Assembly: GCF_036850765.1 (NCBI RefSeq)
Contig: NC_089493.1
Location: 125,246,239 to 125,310,238 of the forward strand
Length of the DNA stretch: 64,000 nt
Source: Saccopteryx bilineata
Taxonomy: Eukaryota; Chordata; Mammalia; Chiroptera; Emballonuridae
Reading direction: 5' to 3'
The position numbers and the translations under genes were made by a program. Within the stretch, counting starts at the first letter, position 1; every line of letters starts with the position of its first letter. Under the pieces are notes generated by a model. The model was not told the origin of the DNA, made no database searches, and saw nothing but the letters and a program-made list of their open reading frames with translations. Positions 20,901 through 31,475 of the stretch are shown here, one piece after another.

Positions 20901-21889
20901 CTCCAGCCCAGCCACCACCACAGGGGTGGTGTGGAGCAGGTAGGAATGGGGGCACTCCTGGTCCCCAGGACCCTGGCATGGCCACCCAGGCCGAGTTCTA
21001 TAAACCCATGTATCCTGATGGCCACAGATGGGCCCAAAATCAAGGCCCAAAGACCTGGCTGGGTAGGGCAAAGCAGGCAGAGGGTGAGGTGGGGAGTCCA
21101 GCAGAGATGGTTTGTGCCAGTTCGGGCCTGATACAGGTGCCTCTGGCTTGTTGGGGGACCCATGGGCAGGCCGTGGGCCTGAGCCTGCTTTTCCTGGGCC
21201 TTGCTTGTGCTGGGCAATCCCCCAGGAACTCTGCCACCTCGCGCTAGCACTGAGCCAGGAACCTCTGTCTGCCAGGCCCACTCCCTGGCCTCCTAGCCCA
21301 CACAGCCCCGGGGTCCAGGGAGTGCGGGGCAGGTGAGGTGGGAGAAGAGTCTTGAGGTTACACCCAGAGATGTGTTGGGGACTCCGCTGCCCTGAGGGAG
21401 ATCACCCCAATGCTCGCCCTTCTGAGAATTAGTTTTCTTCTCTGGCAAAGGGAGAGCATTGGGCTACCAGCACAACATTTATTTCAAAAGCCACTGAACC
21501 ATGTTTTTAATTGAAGCACAGTCTCCCCCAGATGCCCAATGTACACAGGAAATAAAAGCAGAGGTGCTCTAGTTGAGGTGCCACCCCATTGTCGGCCTCT
21601 CAGGTGCAGGCTGTCCCCATTCCTCCTCCCGCCTCCCTCTCCCTCTCCATCCCTCCTCTCTATGCCCGAAAGGGGTGAAAGGGGCCTCTCCTCAGTACCC
21701 TCAAGGGCTCTTAGGTCCTAGCTGTGGAAGCCTCTGGACTAGCTGTTCTCGGAGAGTCCCAGGGCCATGTATTTAAGGAGCTTAGCCTGCCTGGGCCCCC
21801 ACTCACTTTCTCCTCTGTTGGGTGGCCATGCACTTGCCCATGATGTCCTGCTGAGAGGAAGGCTGACAGCAAGCTGAGGGAATGATGTA
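20901..21889. other. Unassigned GC-rich sequence
   Basis: Open frames occur on both strands (20717-21250 minus, 20978-21247 plus) without any domain. No repeat was recognised. Confidence 0.45.
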
Positions 21890-22122
21890 GTGGCCAGCAA
21901 GCGTCATGGAAAATTCCATGGGTGACAGCTGGGTTACAGCAGCGAGTGAACCCCCACTCCCCCACTTCCTGCTATTACTGAACCTCTGGGTTTCCTCATC
22001 TGTAAAATGAAAGTAAGAGAAGTGCTGCCCTGCTGGAGCAATGGGGTAAGGATTAAATGAGTCAATATCAAAATGTCTGACAGAGTCCCTGGCACGCAGC
22101 AATTGCTCCAATAAATGTTACA
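21890..22122 (+). repeat. MIR fragment
   Basis: 'ttcctcatctgtaaaatgaa', 'ggattaaatgagtcaatatc' and 'tccctggcacgcagcaattg' are in forward MIR order. Confidence 0.8.
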
Positions 22123-22264
22123 TAATATGTACCCCTAAATCCTATGAGCTACACCGTGACCTACCTGCCTCCTTTTCCGGCCTCACCCCATCCCTTCAAC
22201 ACACACGCGCTCCCTCACACACTCCTCACTCGCTGCAGCCTGCGCGCTCTCAGGACCTGGACTG

Positions 22265-22428
22265 CCTTCACCTCCACATAGAGTTACCAGATTTAGCAAA
22301 TGGAAATACAGGATGCTAGTTAAACAACAGATAAACAACAAAAAATGTTTATAAGTGTTTCAAATATCGCATAGGTTATACTTGTCCTAAAATTATTTGT
22401 TTTTAACCAAAATTAAAATGTAACCTGC
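22265..22428 (+). mobile_element. Palindromic ancient MITE-like repeat, part 1
   Basis: 'agttaccagatttagcaaat' and 'aatacaggatgctagttaaa' at the left pair loosely with 'tgcattttaactggcaactc' found after the SINE at 22764-22785. This gives an inverted-repeat element split by the SINE. Family name not recalled. Confidence 0.5.
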
Positions 22429-22754
22429 GCCTGACCAGGCTGTTGCGCAGTGGATAGAGCATCAGACTGGGATGTGGAGGACCCAGGTTTGAGACCCTGA
22501 GGTCACCAGCTTGAGCGCGAGCTCATCTGGTTTGAGCAAAGCTCACCAGCTTGAGCCCAAGGTCACTGGCTCGAGCAAGGGGTCACTCGTCTGCTGTAGT
22601 CCCCAGGTCAAGGCACATATGAGAAAGCAATCAATGAACAACTAAGGTGCCGCAACAAAGAATTGATGTTTCTCATCTCTCTGCCTTCTTATCTGTCCCT
22701 ATCTGTCCCTCTCTCTGACTCTCTCTGTCTCTGCTACAAAAAAGAAAAAAAAAA
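22429..22754 (+). mobile_element. tRNA-derived bat SINE, type B
   Basis: Head 'gcctgaccaggctgttgcgc' with 'agtggatagagcatcagac', then repeated 'tcaccagcttgagc'-like units, then 'aaagcaatcaatgaacaact' and an A tail. A 9-bp duplication gtaacctgc (22420-22428 and 22755-22763) brackets it. Confidence 0.9.
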
Positions 22755-22794
22755 GTAACCTGCATTTTAACTGGCAACTCTAATCCCAAACCAT

Positions 22795-23015
22795 ATCTGG
22801 TGAAGTTCTGCTCCATCCTTCCAGACTCAAATCAAGCAGCACCTCCTCCAGGAAGCCCACCCTGATCCCCCAATTACTGTAGCCACCCCCTGTTAGTGGC
22901 CTCTTCGCTCCCTGAGCTGGATTACTTCTATCTAGCTCTGGTCACCACTCTTCACAATTCTTTGTAATCAGTAATTCATATGTTCATCCTTCCCACTATC
23001 TTTTAAATTTCTTGG
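22795..23015 (+). mobile_element. L2 LINE 3' fragment
   Basis: 'aagcagcacctcctccagga', 'agcccaccctgatcccccaa' and 'ttctttgtaatcagtaattc' match L2 wording. Confidence 0.7.
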
Positions 23016-23199
23016 GGTGGCAGGGAGGGTATTTCATCTAGTACACCCTTTTCTAAACTTGTTCACCTCTATCTCTGCCGTTCTCAGTGTGCACTGTATT
23101 TGAGTGGGGAACTTCTTCCTTTCCTCACCACCAGACTAGATTGGGCAGGCAGGAGGTGGCACCCAGCACAGAGATCACTAGTTGCCACCCAACACATCC

Positions 23200-23700
23200 A
23201 TTCTCCTTCTTCCTTAGTAATAAAGCCCTGCTGAGGCAGTATTGCACCCCGTCTCCCCTGCAGCTAGATAAGACCATGTGACTAGGTGATAGCCAATGAG
23301 CGTTATGTAGGAATTTCAGGAGGGTTGGGAGGTGGTGACTTCCCCTCCCTCATTTCTGTTGGAATACAGATGTGCTGATATGAGCTCCAACAGCCATCAT
23401 GAACCATGAAGTGACCTTGAGGGTGGTGGAACAGAAAGAGAAAAGGAGCTTGGCCTAGACGTCGAAGAAATCTGCCCTTTGACAAAGAGAATGGCAAAGT
23501 ATCTATCTTACAAGTCTGCTCACTATAAAACATCCTTGAAAACATGGTCTGAAGCAAAAGCTGCTTGCGGCTCTGCTTGTAAGAGGATGGGGGGGGGGGC
23601 TGCCGGGTACTGTCACCAGTGCACACCCCAAACTTCCTTTGTCTGTCTAAGCCACCACCATTCAGCTGTCCTATGCAGTTGAATCAGATCCCAAGTGACT
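23200..23700 (+). repeat. Ancient LTR-like repeat (unnamed)
   Basis: 'gaccatgtgactaggtgata' with 'gccaatgagcgttatgtagg' is typical wording of an old mammalian LTR-class repeat in forward orientation. The later part (23400-23700) is less clear. Confidence 0.4.
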
Positions 23701-25295
23701 CAGTAAGAAAGCTTGTTCCGTAATCCTTCTGTCTGCTAAGTGCATGTTCTCCACTCAAGGGAGGCCTTAACGGGAAAGACCTTGGTCCTCACAACTAGAA
23801 TATTTGTCTTTAACAAGTCTAAAATAAAAACCAACTGTATTCATTATGTGAAAATTAATTTTTTTCTCCATATTACACCATCAAAGACCTCGAACGACCA
23901 AGATGGACTTCAGAGCAGCAGTAGGACACCAGGATGCGAGTGTGGTCTGGAGCAGTTCACTACATCTCCGTCCATGTGGGTACCCTGCTCTTGGGTGAAT
24001 ACATGCTTCCCAGTGGGCTTTAAGGAAAGAGTCAAGATAATCCAAGAAAGATCCATTACAACTTTGTTGGCCTCATAGCACGCCCTTCTTTTTAGTAACA
24101 GTGCCCTCACTTCTTTTGGGAGCTGCCCCTCCCTGTCACCTGCCCACCAGTGAGGTTTTGGAGAAGATCGCAAAACAGAGCACCTACCCCTCCCCACCAG
24201 GCCACAGGGCAGTGCTGGACATGTGACTCAAGCTGGACCAGTAGAGGCCTTCCCAGGGATTTTCCATTTGAGACTAAGGTTGTGAGATCAGTGGGTGGGA
24301 GCTATGGGCAGCCAGGGCACTCCGTCTCACAGAGGATACCAGTCTCAGAGACTGACACTGACCAAGTGAGAGACAACGCAGGCCCCATTGGTGACAGTGC
24401 TCAGGCGCCTGGGAGCCCACTGTCCTGCTTTTTCCATGGGTCAGTCCCATTGATCAGTGGAGCCCCTCTACTGCCTGCCTAGTTTAAAAGGGATTGGCCA
24501 TGCATGGTAACTTAGAATCCTAGTGACTACCTTCCCAGCTGGGTCTAGGGACCTCAGAAAGAGATTGATTAGCCTCCTCTGTGTCAGCCTCTGGAGTAAG
24601 GCCAGGACACGCAGAGCCAGACCCCCAGTGGAGAATCAGTGTGAAACACTGCAGAGACCACACCAGGGGAGAGCATGTCTCAGGCCGCACGATTAAAGAT
24701 CAAATTGTTCTCTGCTCGTCTCCATGCCACTATGCAAATGGAAGCACTGGAGTGAACCGGGTGGGGGGGCCCTCCGTGGACCCTTGTCACCTGCTGGCCC
24801 GTGCACAACCTCAGCCGTGCCCACAGCAGCCCGCCCTGGCAAAGCAGGTGCTGTCACAGTCCCCACATTATTAGAATTCATTTCCATATGTTTCTTTTGT
24901 CTTTTCTCCAGGATAATTATTCTCCTGGGGCTCAAGACATGGGAAGGCAGGAGGTGCGCACTCCTGTTTATCAACTCACTAAGTGTTTGCATTAAATTCA
25001 GACCCACACCGCACCACATGCCGGCTCATACAGGAATGCAGGAAGACCGCATTTGCCTGCTCGCTGCCAGCAGGGCCCATCTGATTTAAACCTTCTTTCC
25101 CTTCTCACCTGGGGACACCCATTCTGGAAACATCTAGCAATAACCTAGTTTCTACAGCTCCCAATTTTTTTTCTTTAAATTTTGGGACCCAGCTTAGCTT
25201 CAGAGAACACATGGATGAGACAGTCCCTTTGTACCCTTTGCTCTCTTGGCCAAATCCAATACAAACAGTGGGTCTGTTTTATCAGTCAACAAAGC
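23701..25295. other. Unassigned, with LTR-like trace and AT-rich block
   Basis: The segment 24200-24400 ('ggacatgtgactcaagctgg') may be another old LTR-like piece. The segment 24860-25010 is an AT-rich unique block ('attagaattcatttccatat', 'ataattattctcctggggct') that could be conserved non-coding DNA. No gene recognised. Confidence 0.4.
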
Positions 25296-25299
25296 TGTT

Positions 25300-25530
25300 A
25301 TTGTACCTTCTCTGTGCTAGGCCCAATGTTATGTCCTTCACATACATTGTCTCATCTAATCTGATCTAACATTCCCAGTAAGCCTGAGAGAGGTATGGCC
25401 ATCCCTTACCTGAAGAGAAAGCAGAGGTTCAGAGAGGAAATACAGTGACCTGTTCAAGGTCACAGGGCTGGCAGGCAGTGGAGCTGGCGTTCCTGCCCAC
25501 AGTTGCCCCACTTAAAGTCACCCCGTCAGC
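25300..25530 (-). repeat. MIR fragment
   Basis: Reverse MIR: 'tctgtgctaggcccaatg', 'gcagaggttcagagaggaaa' and 'caaggtcacagggctggcag'. Confidence 0.8.
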
Positions 25531-25807
25531 ATAGCAGGTTACCACCAATTCAGCCTCCCCTATCCAGCCACTTCTCCACCTGACCTGCGGGTGATAAAGT
25601 GGGGTGATCGTTGTTCTGCATGTGCACTGGCTCCAGCCTTAAGTGTGGACCAGACTAGTGGCCCCTCACCTAGAGGGACTTGATCAGCAGGAAGAAGAAT
25701 TCTGCTGTGGCCCCAAATCTGAGCTTCAGGTACCTTCCATGGGCTGAAGTGTGTCCATGAATCCTTTGGTCCCAGAACATCCCCTTTAAAATATATCCGC
25801 TCTCGGT

Positions 25808-26226
25808 ATCAGTTACCTGTTGTTGTAAAACAAACAGTCCCAAAACTTAGTGGCTTCACACAACCACCATTCCATTTCTTTACTATTTTATGGGCAGCAA
25901 TTTGGGCTGGGCTTTTCTGGGCAGGTCTATTGCTGGTCTCCTGGTGGGGCTGAGGGCACTCATACAAAGGCATTCATCTGGCAGCTGTCTAGATCTGGAT
26001 GATTTAAAATGACCTTGGAGTGTTGGCTGGTTTTCTCGTTGGCTCAGACTCTAAGTGGGTGCAGGATTCTTGAGTCCCTGGCTCAGAAATCCCACGTGTC
26101 AATTCCATTGATCAAAGCAAGTCCCAGGGGGTGAAGAAGTAGACTCCACCTCTTGATGGAGTGAAGGGGCAGACATACAGAGATAAGAGGAATTTGTGGC
26201 CATTCTTTTTTTGCTGCCTGCCACAT
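25808..26226 (+). mobile_element. MLT1-type MaLR LTR (near full length)
   Basis: Starts 'tatcagttacctgttgttgt', then 'cccaaaacttagtggcttca', and ends 'tttttgctgcctgccaca'. Internal 'aagcaagtcccagggggtg' and 'tagactccacctcttgatgg' fit MLT1 LTRs of the ancient ERVL-MaLR class. No internal retroviral genes are present; it is a dead solo LTR. Confidence 0.75.
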
Positions 26227-26282
26227 TTAGGAAGCTTAGTGACTTAAGGTGCAGCTTACAGGTTTCCTCCACCTCAGCATAG

Positions 26283-26490
26283 CCGATGAGTTGGGACAGG
26301 TAATTCAGGAGATTCTTTGCTATGGGGGCTGCCCTGTGTGCTTCTAGAAGTTTAGCAGTATCTCTGGCCTCTGCTCGCTAGATGCTGAGTACCACCCCCA
26401 CCTAGTGTGACCACCAAAAATGTCTGCAGACATTGCCTCGTGTCTCCTTGGGGGCATTGTCCATTTGAGGACTGCTGGTCCAAACTGTGG
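26283..26490 (+). mobile_element. MER20-like hAT-Charlie element
   Basis: 'attctttgctatgggggctg', 'tagcagtatctctggcctct', 'aaaatgtctgcagacattgc' and 'cttgggggcattgtccattt' track the MER20 consensus. Non-autonomous and ancient. Confidence 0.8.
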
Positions 26491-27099
26491 GCCCCAGACA
26501 TTGTTCTCAAAGCCCCTCTCAGAGGGGTCTCTCAGGTCCTGAAACATGCACTCCTCAGTGCTGAGCAGCGAGAAAGAGAGAGGACTTTGACAGTGGGAAG
26601 CAGGAGGTCCAATATGGAAACCCAACTCCTACCCTTGCCAGCTCTGCTCAGCATGGGCACTCATGGCCTGGACAGAGTCACCAGAGGGCTGTCCCAGCCC
26701 TGCCAGCCCGGCAAAGGAAGGAGTCTTGCTGCGGTGGGACTGGCTCTAGGGTATGTTCTCAACTCCAGGTGCGCCTGGAGGTGTGGCCTTCCCCCAGGCT
26801 GTGCACCTGGCTCACTTGGCCAGGCTGGAACAACTCTCATTCAGCATGGTCTGGCCTTCACACTTGCCTAGCTCTGGCCAGCTCTTCCCAAGCAGGCTGA
26901 GGTGTTCTGTCAATGGGCTGACTGCTGAAACCACAGACCTGCAGCCAGCCTGAGCAGCATCACTGCCTGAGACCCCGCTTGCTGACCTCCCAGCAAATGC
27001 GCCAGCTCTGCCTTCGACTGCACCCAGATCTAACCATCTTGCCCTCCTCCTCCTGCTCCCACTCCACACGGTCCTCTCTCTGTTCTCTTTATTCCACCT
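26491..27099. other. Unassigned sequence
   Basis: No repeat or gene recognised. The frames at 26407-26871 plus and 26812-27336 minus overlap MER20 or L2 and have no domain. Confidence 0.45.
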
Positions 27100-27735
27100 T
27101 CGTCCCTGCAGTCTAGATGCCACCTGGCCCCTGTGTGATCCTGCTGAAACATAGGTGTGACCACGGCACTCCTCTGTGCAAATCCCCAGTGCTTCGCATA
27201 CTCTCAGTGGAAAAGCCCAAGCCTTAGCTCTGTTCAGCTGGCAAAGCCTTAGGGAAGCTGGGCCCTGCTGCCCCTTGACCTCAACTCCTCCTGGATCATT
27301 CTGCGTAGTCACATTTTTCCTTGCTGTACCTGGCACGCTTCTGCCTCAGAGCCTTTGCACTTGCCCTTTTCTCTACAGTGCTCCTGCCCACACCACAGAG
27401 TCTTGGGTTCCCTCTTGGCATCAGTTGGTCTTTCCTCACATTTATCATTTCCAAGGGGCTTCCTTAGTCATCCTCTCAACAATGTCAACCCTGTCACTAA
27501 CGTTTTCTTTCCTCCTTTATTCCCTCCATAGCACTCACCGTATGCTAACTTGTGACCCCTGGCCTCATCTTGTTTGTTGTCGATCTCTCCTACTCGAATG
27601 AGAGCCACAGAGCAAGAGCTTTAGTTCTTTTTTTGCTGTCTTAACCCCAGTGCACCAAACTGTGTGGGGTGCACAGAAGGGATTCAATGAGAATATTTTA
27701 AGTAAGTGATGGATTGAATGATTAAATGAATAAAC
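27100..27735 (+). mobile_element. L2 LINE 3' fragment, long
   Basis: 'tgcctcagagcctttgcact', 'tgcccttttctctacagtgc', 'gggattcaatgagaatattt' and terminal 'gattgaatgattaaatgaat' represent the L2 3' UTR to its tail. Confidence 0.8.
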
Positions 27736-27865
27736 AAATCCTGTGCATGACAGGGAATACACAGGATCTGGGACCAGCCTGAGTTCTTCAAGCTCCCTGT
27801 GCCTGGTGTTTGGGGGACCTGAAGGACCTGCATGCAGCCTCAGCTCCAGCCGAGCCTTCCAGAAC

Positions 27866-27990
27866 CCAGCCTCTTCCTCCTCCTCCTCATCCTTTTCCTC
27901 CTCCTTCTCCTTTTCCTTATCCTCTTCCCCCTCCTCCTCTTCCTCTTTTCCTCCTCCTCCTCTGCTCAGTCCTTCCTCCCCCTGCCTCTC
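27866..27990. repeat. Polypyrimidine (CCT/CTT)n tract
   Basis: About 120 bp almost purely C and T on the plus strand. It makes the long frame 27810-28535 (241 codons) proline/leucine/serine rich and artefactual. Triplex (H-DNA) formation is conceivable. Confidence 0.93.
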
Positions 27991-28537
27991 CCCTGCCCCC
28001 TGCTAGAAGCTCAGCAGGCCCAGATGTAACGCCTGTTAGGTCTGCCCTGCCCAAGACAGCAGGCCATGGCGGTGTTCCACCTGGGGGCTCTGAGCCATCT
28101 GGTCCTGAGAAAAGAGGAGAGAGAAGAAACCAGGCTGGAGGAAGCATAATGCCACAGAATGGAAGTGGGGGACAGGACTCCTCACCACCTATCTGGTCGC
28201 AGTGGGGGCTGGTCCTGACACCTGCACCCTCAGCCACATGCTTACACACACAAACACACGCACATTCACCCCACCCAGCACCAGCTCGTCCTTCCCCCTC
28301 TGGTGTCTCCTACTCCCTTCCTAGAGTGAGAAGCTGCTTGGGGTGCGGCCACCTGAGCTGGGACAGATGTGAAGAGCCAATGCAGTGGTACCTCGTCTCC
28401 CAGCCCTACCCAGAGCGACGTTCTCCATGTCATAGGCAAGGCAGCTGGCACTCAGACATACTCCTGGGCTTTGGGATCTTAAGCTCACCTGCCTTATTTG
28501 AAAATATTCACACAAGCATTTATTCACTTCTATAATT
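27991..28537. other. Unassigned sequence
   Basis: No recognised repeat or gene besides a short (CA)n-like patch at 28242-28265. Confidence 0.45.
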
Positions 28538-28551
28538 AAGAAAACTAGTTA
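28538..28551. repeat. Target site duplication, left (SINE 28552-28924)
   Basis: aagaaaactagtta is repeated exactly at 28925-28938. Confidence 0.9.
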
Positions 28552-28924
28552 ACAGGCCCTGGCCGGTTGGCTCAGTGGTAGAGCGTCGGCCTGGCGTGCG
28601 GAAGTCCCGGGTTCGATTCCTGGTCAGGGCACATAGGAGAGGCGCCCATCTGCTTCTCCACCCCTCCCCCTTTCCTTCCTCTCTGTCTCTCTCTTCCCCT
28701 CCCGCAGCTGAGGCTCCATTGGAGCAAAGATGGCCCGGGCGCTGGGGATGGCTCCTTGGCCTCTGCCCCAGGTGCTAGAGTGGCTCTGGTCGCAACAGAG
28801 TGACACCCCGGATGGGCAGAGCATCGCCCCCTGGTGGACGTGCCGGGTGGATCCCGGTCGGGCACATGCAGGAGTCTGACTGCCTCTCCGTTTCCAGCTT
28901 CAGAAAAATACAAAAAAAAAAAGA
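28552..28924 (+). mobile_element. tRNA-derived bat SINE, type A
   Basis: Full-length copy with head 'ggccctggccggttggctca' and a single body unit 'gcagagcatcgccccctgg'. It ends in A-rich 'aaaaatacaaaaaaaaaa' and is bounded by an exact 14-bp duplication. Confidence 0.94.
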
Positions 28925-28974
28925 AAGAAAACTAGTTACATATTACAGATAAATTAAATGATTGCAGGATAAAG

Positions 28975-29070
28975 AATAAGTGGAAGAAAAAGAGAGAGAC
29001 AGATATAAAATCAGAGAAAAGAGACAGAGAGAAAAAAGGAGGGAGGAAGGCAGGGAGGGTCTGGCTTCCA
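28975..29070. repeat. Purine-rich (GA/GGA) tract
   Basis: 'aagagagagacagatataaa' followed by 'ggagggaggaaggcagggag': low-complexity purine sequence. Confidence 0.7.
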
Positions 29071-29189
29071 TTCCCCTGTAAGAGAATGGATGCTCTTCAC
29101 CCTTGGCACTGATCACATTTGACCACTGAAAATTACTACGTCTGCTGTCTCTGCTATATTCATGCTCACTGAGATGACAGATCCAAACT

Positions 29190-29445
29190 AGGTATAACAT
29201 GTGATGACTATAGCTAACACTGCTGTATGATACATAAGAAAAGTTGTGAAAACAGTAAATCCTAAGACTTCTCATCACAAGGAAACAATTTTTTTTCCTC
29301 TTTTGTATCTACATATAAAAAGATGGATGTTAGCTGAAACAATGTGTTGATCATTTCACAATATATGTAAATCAAATTATCATGCTGAATGCCTTTTACG
29401 TACACAGTGATGTATGTCAATTATTTCTCAATAAAATTAGAAAAC
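29190..29445 (+). mobile_element. L1 3' UTR fragment
   Basis: 'tgatgactatagctaacact', 'gtgaaaacagtaaatcctaa', 'gatcatttcacaatatatgt' and 'tatgtcaattatttctcaat' are in the order of ancient L1 3' UTRs. Confidence 0.8.
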
Positions 29446-30239
29446 CATGTATTAAGGTGAGCATGTCCACCAGCCTCCCTCCACCCTACCCTGTCCCCCA
29501 GAGAAACACCCCTCGTTCTCCACTCAGGTTCCCCTTCTCCCTCCTCCTGAACAGGGTGGCTTCTTGGGGAGGACAGGGGCTGACTTGACCCGTAAGTGAC
29601 ACAGCACTGGGGGAGATTGCTGGGAAGGGGGTAGGAAGGTACCTAGACTGGGGGCAGGAGGAGGGTTGAGGTTTGGATAGGGGAGACTAGTGGGCCCAGT
29701 GGGGTACAAGAGAACTGGGTGGGAGAGAAAGGGTAGTTTCCTCAGTGTTGCTGTGGACTATGTATTTAATCTCTTTTAAAATCCTTTGAGGAACTTGAGT
29801 AAAGAATGATATTTTCTTTAATTACTGGGGATTGCTGAACTCTGCCTCCTAAATGTCACACTTGCTGAGGTTCCTGAAGGCTATATGGGTGTTTAAACAA
29901 CACCTTTTAGGTGACAGTGGCTTTGCATATGTTATTGCACAGCTCACAGCTACAACAAACCCGGGAAGCAAGCGCTATTATTACCCCCAATTTTCAGATC
30001 ATGAAACTGAGCCTCATAGCAAGACAACTAGAATTAGAACATTGGGCTAGAGAGTAAGAGGGAAAGCTGGGCTATGACAGCAAGTCCTACACTGTTCATG
30101 AGCTTCACGCCTCTCTCTAACCTGTACGCTCAGTGCAGTGACCCTTGGTCCTGGGCACCGGAGCCACATGGAGAGTGTAGAAAATGCACATGCTCTGGTT
30201 TTATGTCCCAGGGTATCAGATTCACATTTTATCAAGTGA
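29446..30239. other. Unassigned, MIR at 29900-30070
   Basis: Reverse MIR at 29900-30070 ('tcagatcatgaaactgagcc'). The remaining sequence was not identified. Confidence 0.45.
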
Positions 30240-30367
30240 AAATCTAATGTTAAGCTAAGACAATCTTGAACAGAGAGAACAAAGCTGGATGCTTCACACT
30301 TCCTGACTTCAAATTATATTAAAAAGCTATAGTCATCAAAACAGTATGGCCCTGGTGTAGAAACAGA
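30240..30367 (+). mobile_element. L1 ORF2 fragment, left of mariner
   Basis: 'gaacaaagctggatgcttca', 'cttcctgacttcaaattata' and 'gctatagtcatcaaaacagt' encode the well-known late ORF2 region of L1. It ends at 'agaaacagaca', where the mariner arm begins. Confidence 0.85.
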
Positions 30368-30459
30368 CATGGTGCACTTTGACCAGTCACAGGAAAGCAA
30401 CAAAAGACGATAGAAAAGTGAAATCTGCACCAAATAAAAGAAAAACTCTCCCAGTTTCA
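30368..30459. repeat. Left terminal inverted arm of mariner-like element
   Basis: About 92 bp, roughly 85-90% matched to the complement of 30838-30934 by eye. Confidence 0.85.
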
Positions 30460-30543
30460 TACCTATTCAGTGCAGTTCGATGTGAGCTCACGCACAGATT
30501 TTTTTTGGCTCCTTAAGTAGCTATCCCGCATAACCTCTACAGA

Positions 30544-30786
30544 CTAATCACTGACTGATGGCCTACCAGAACGGGGTTTCCCCACCAAACTGCCAGTTTC
30601 CTTCAACTGCTTATCCCACCAAGTAATGTTATTCCTATGTGGTGGCACTTCATTATAAACACGCCGATATTCACATTGCACTTTGGTTACGGATTCGAAT
30701 TTAGCGAGCCACAGAACACACTGAACTTTCCTCTGTACCATCCACATCTCGACTGGCATGGCCGTGGGCTTCTCCACTGTATACAT
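30544..30786 (-). pseudogene. Mariner-type transposase N-terminal HTH fragment
   Basis: An 80-codon frame read leftward. Landmarks are MWMVQRKVQCVLWLAKFESV (near residue 14), YNEVPPHRNNITWWDKQLKE and KPRSGRPSVSD. This is the helix-turn-helix DNA-binding region found in a mariner/IS630-like group that is common in arthropods, ending in the GRPSVS linker. It stops directly after the linker, so no catalytic domain follows. The true start is probably the internal methionine at residue 10 or 14. Dead fragment. Confidence 0.8.
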
Positions 30787-30837
30787 GGTGTTACGTCATC
30801 ATCTGCGCATGCGCACATGCTGCCACATCATCCTACA

Positions 30838-30934
30838 GAAACTGGGAGGGTTTTCCTTTTATTTGGTACAGATTTCACATTTCTATCATCTTTTGTTGCT
30901 TTCCGTCTTTTTGACCAGTCAAAAGTGCATCATG
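30838..30934. repeat. Right terminal inverted arm of mariner-like element
   Basis: Complement of the left arm. It contains 'tttatttggtacagatttca' and 'ttttgaccagtcaaaagtgc'. Confidence 0.85.
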
Positions 30935-31009
30935 ACTTTACAGACACACTGTATTCAGTAGCCAAGAAAAGGAAACAGTCTGTCCATTGAAAGTTCTTAT
31001 TTTAAAATA

Positions 31010-31475
31010 TAAGAAAATCCTGCCATTCGCACCAACACAGATGGACCAGGAGGACATTACGCTAAGTAAAATAAACCAGACACAGAAAGATAAATATCAA
31101 ATAATCTCACTTACATGTAGAATCTAAAAAAAAAACACCAAACAAACAACAACAAAAACCCCTCTGTAACAGAATGGTGGCTATCAGAGGCTGGGAGATG
31201 GGAGAAAAGGGGAGATATTGATCAAAGGGTACAAACTTTCAGTTATAAGATGATTAAGTTCTTAAGACCTATGTGCAGCATAGTGATTACAATTAATAAT
31301 AATGTATGCCTGAAATTTGCTAATAGAGTAGATCTCTAGTGTTTTCCACATGGACACACACAAACACAGAAATGGTAACTATGTGAAGTGATGGATATGT
31401 TAATTAGCTTGGGTATGGTAATCATTTCACAATGTATACATATAGCAAAACGTCAGGTTGTGTATTTTAAATAAA
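31010..31475 (+). mobile_element. L1 3' end, right of mariner
   Basis: 'cagatggaccaggaggacat', 'gctaagtaaaataaaccaga', 'gaatggtggctatcagaggc', 'caaactttcagttataagat' and 'atcatttcacaatgtataca' in order represent the ORF2 end and 3' UTR of an L1M. The part of L1 expected between this and 30240-30367 is missing. Confidence 0.88.

Larger units (their letters stand above)
30368..30934 (-). mobile_element. Internally deleted Tc1/mariner-like transposon
   Basis: Two long inverted arms, 30368-30459 and 30838-30934, match when one is reversed: shared words include 'ggaaagcaacaaaag', 'gtgaaatct' and 'ccaaataaaag', and weaker pairing extends about 40 bp further in. Between them only the transposase N-terminus survives (30544-30786, minus). 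The catalytic DDD/DDE part is gone. It sits between L1 pieces. Expected TA target duplication could not be pinned down. Confidence 0.8.

Noticed and set aside
20717..21250. 177-codon minus-strand frame
   Set aside because: No domain, and it overlaps a candidate non-coding block; openness is consistent with local composition.
27810..28535. 241-codon plus-strand frame
   Set aside because: Its first part is the translated polypyrimidine tract (proline, serine, leucine runs) and the rest has no domain. It is low-complexity, not a gene.
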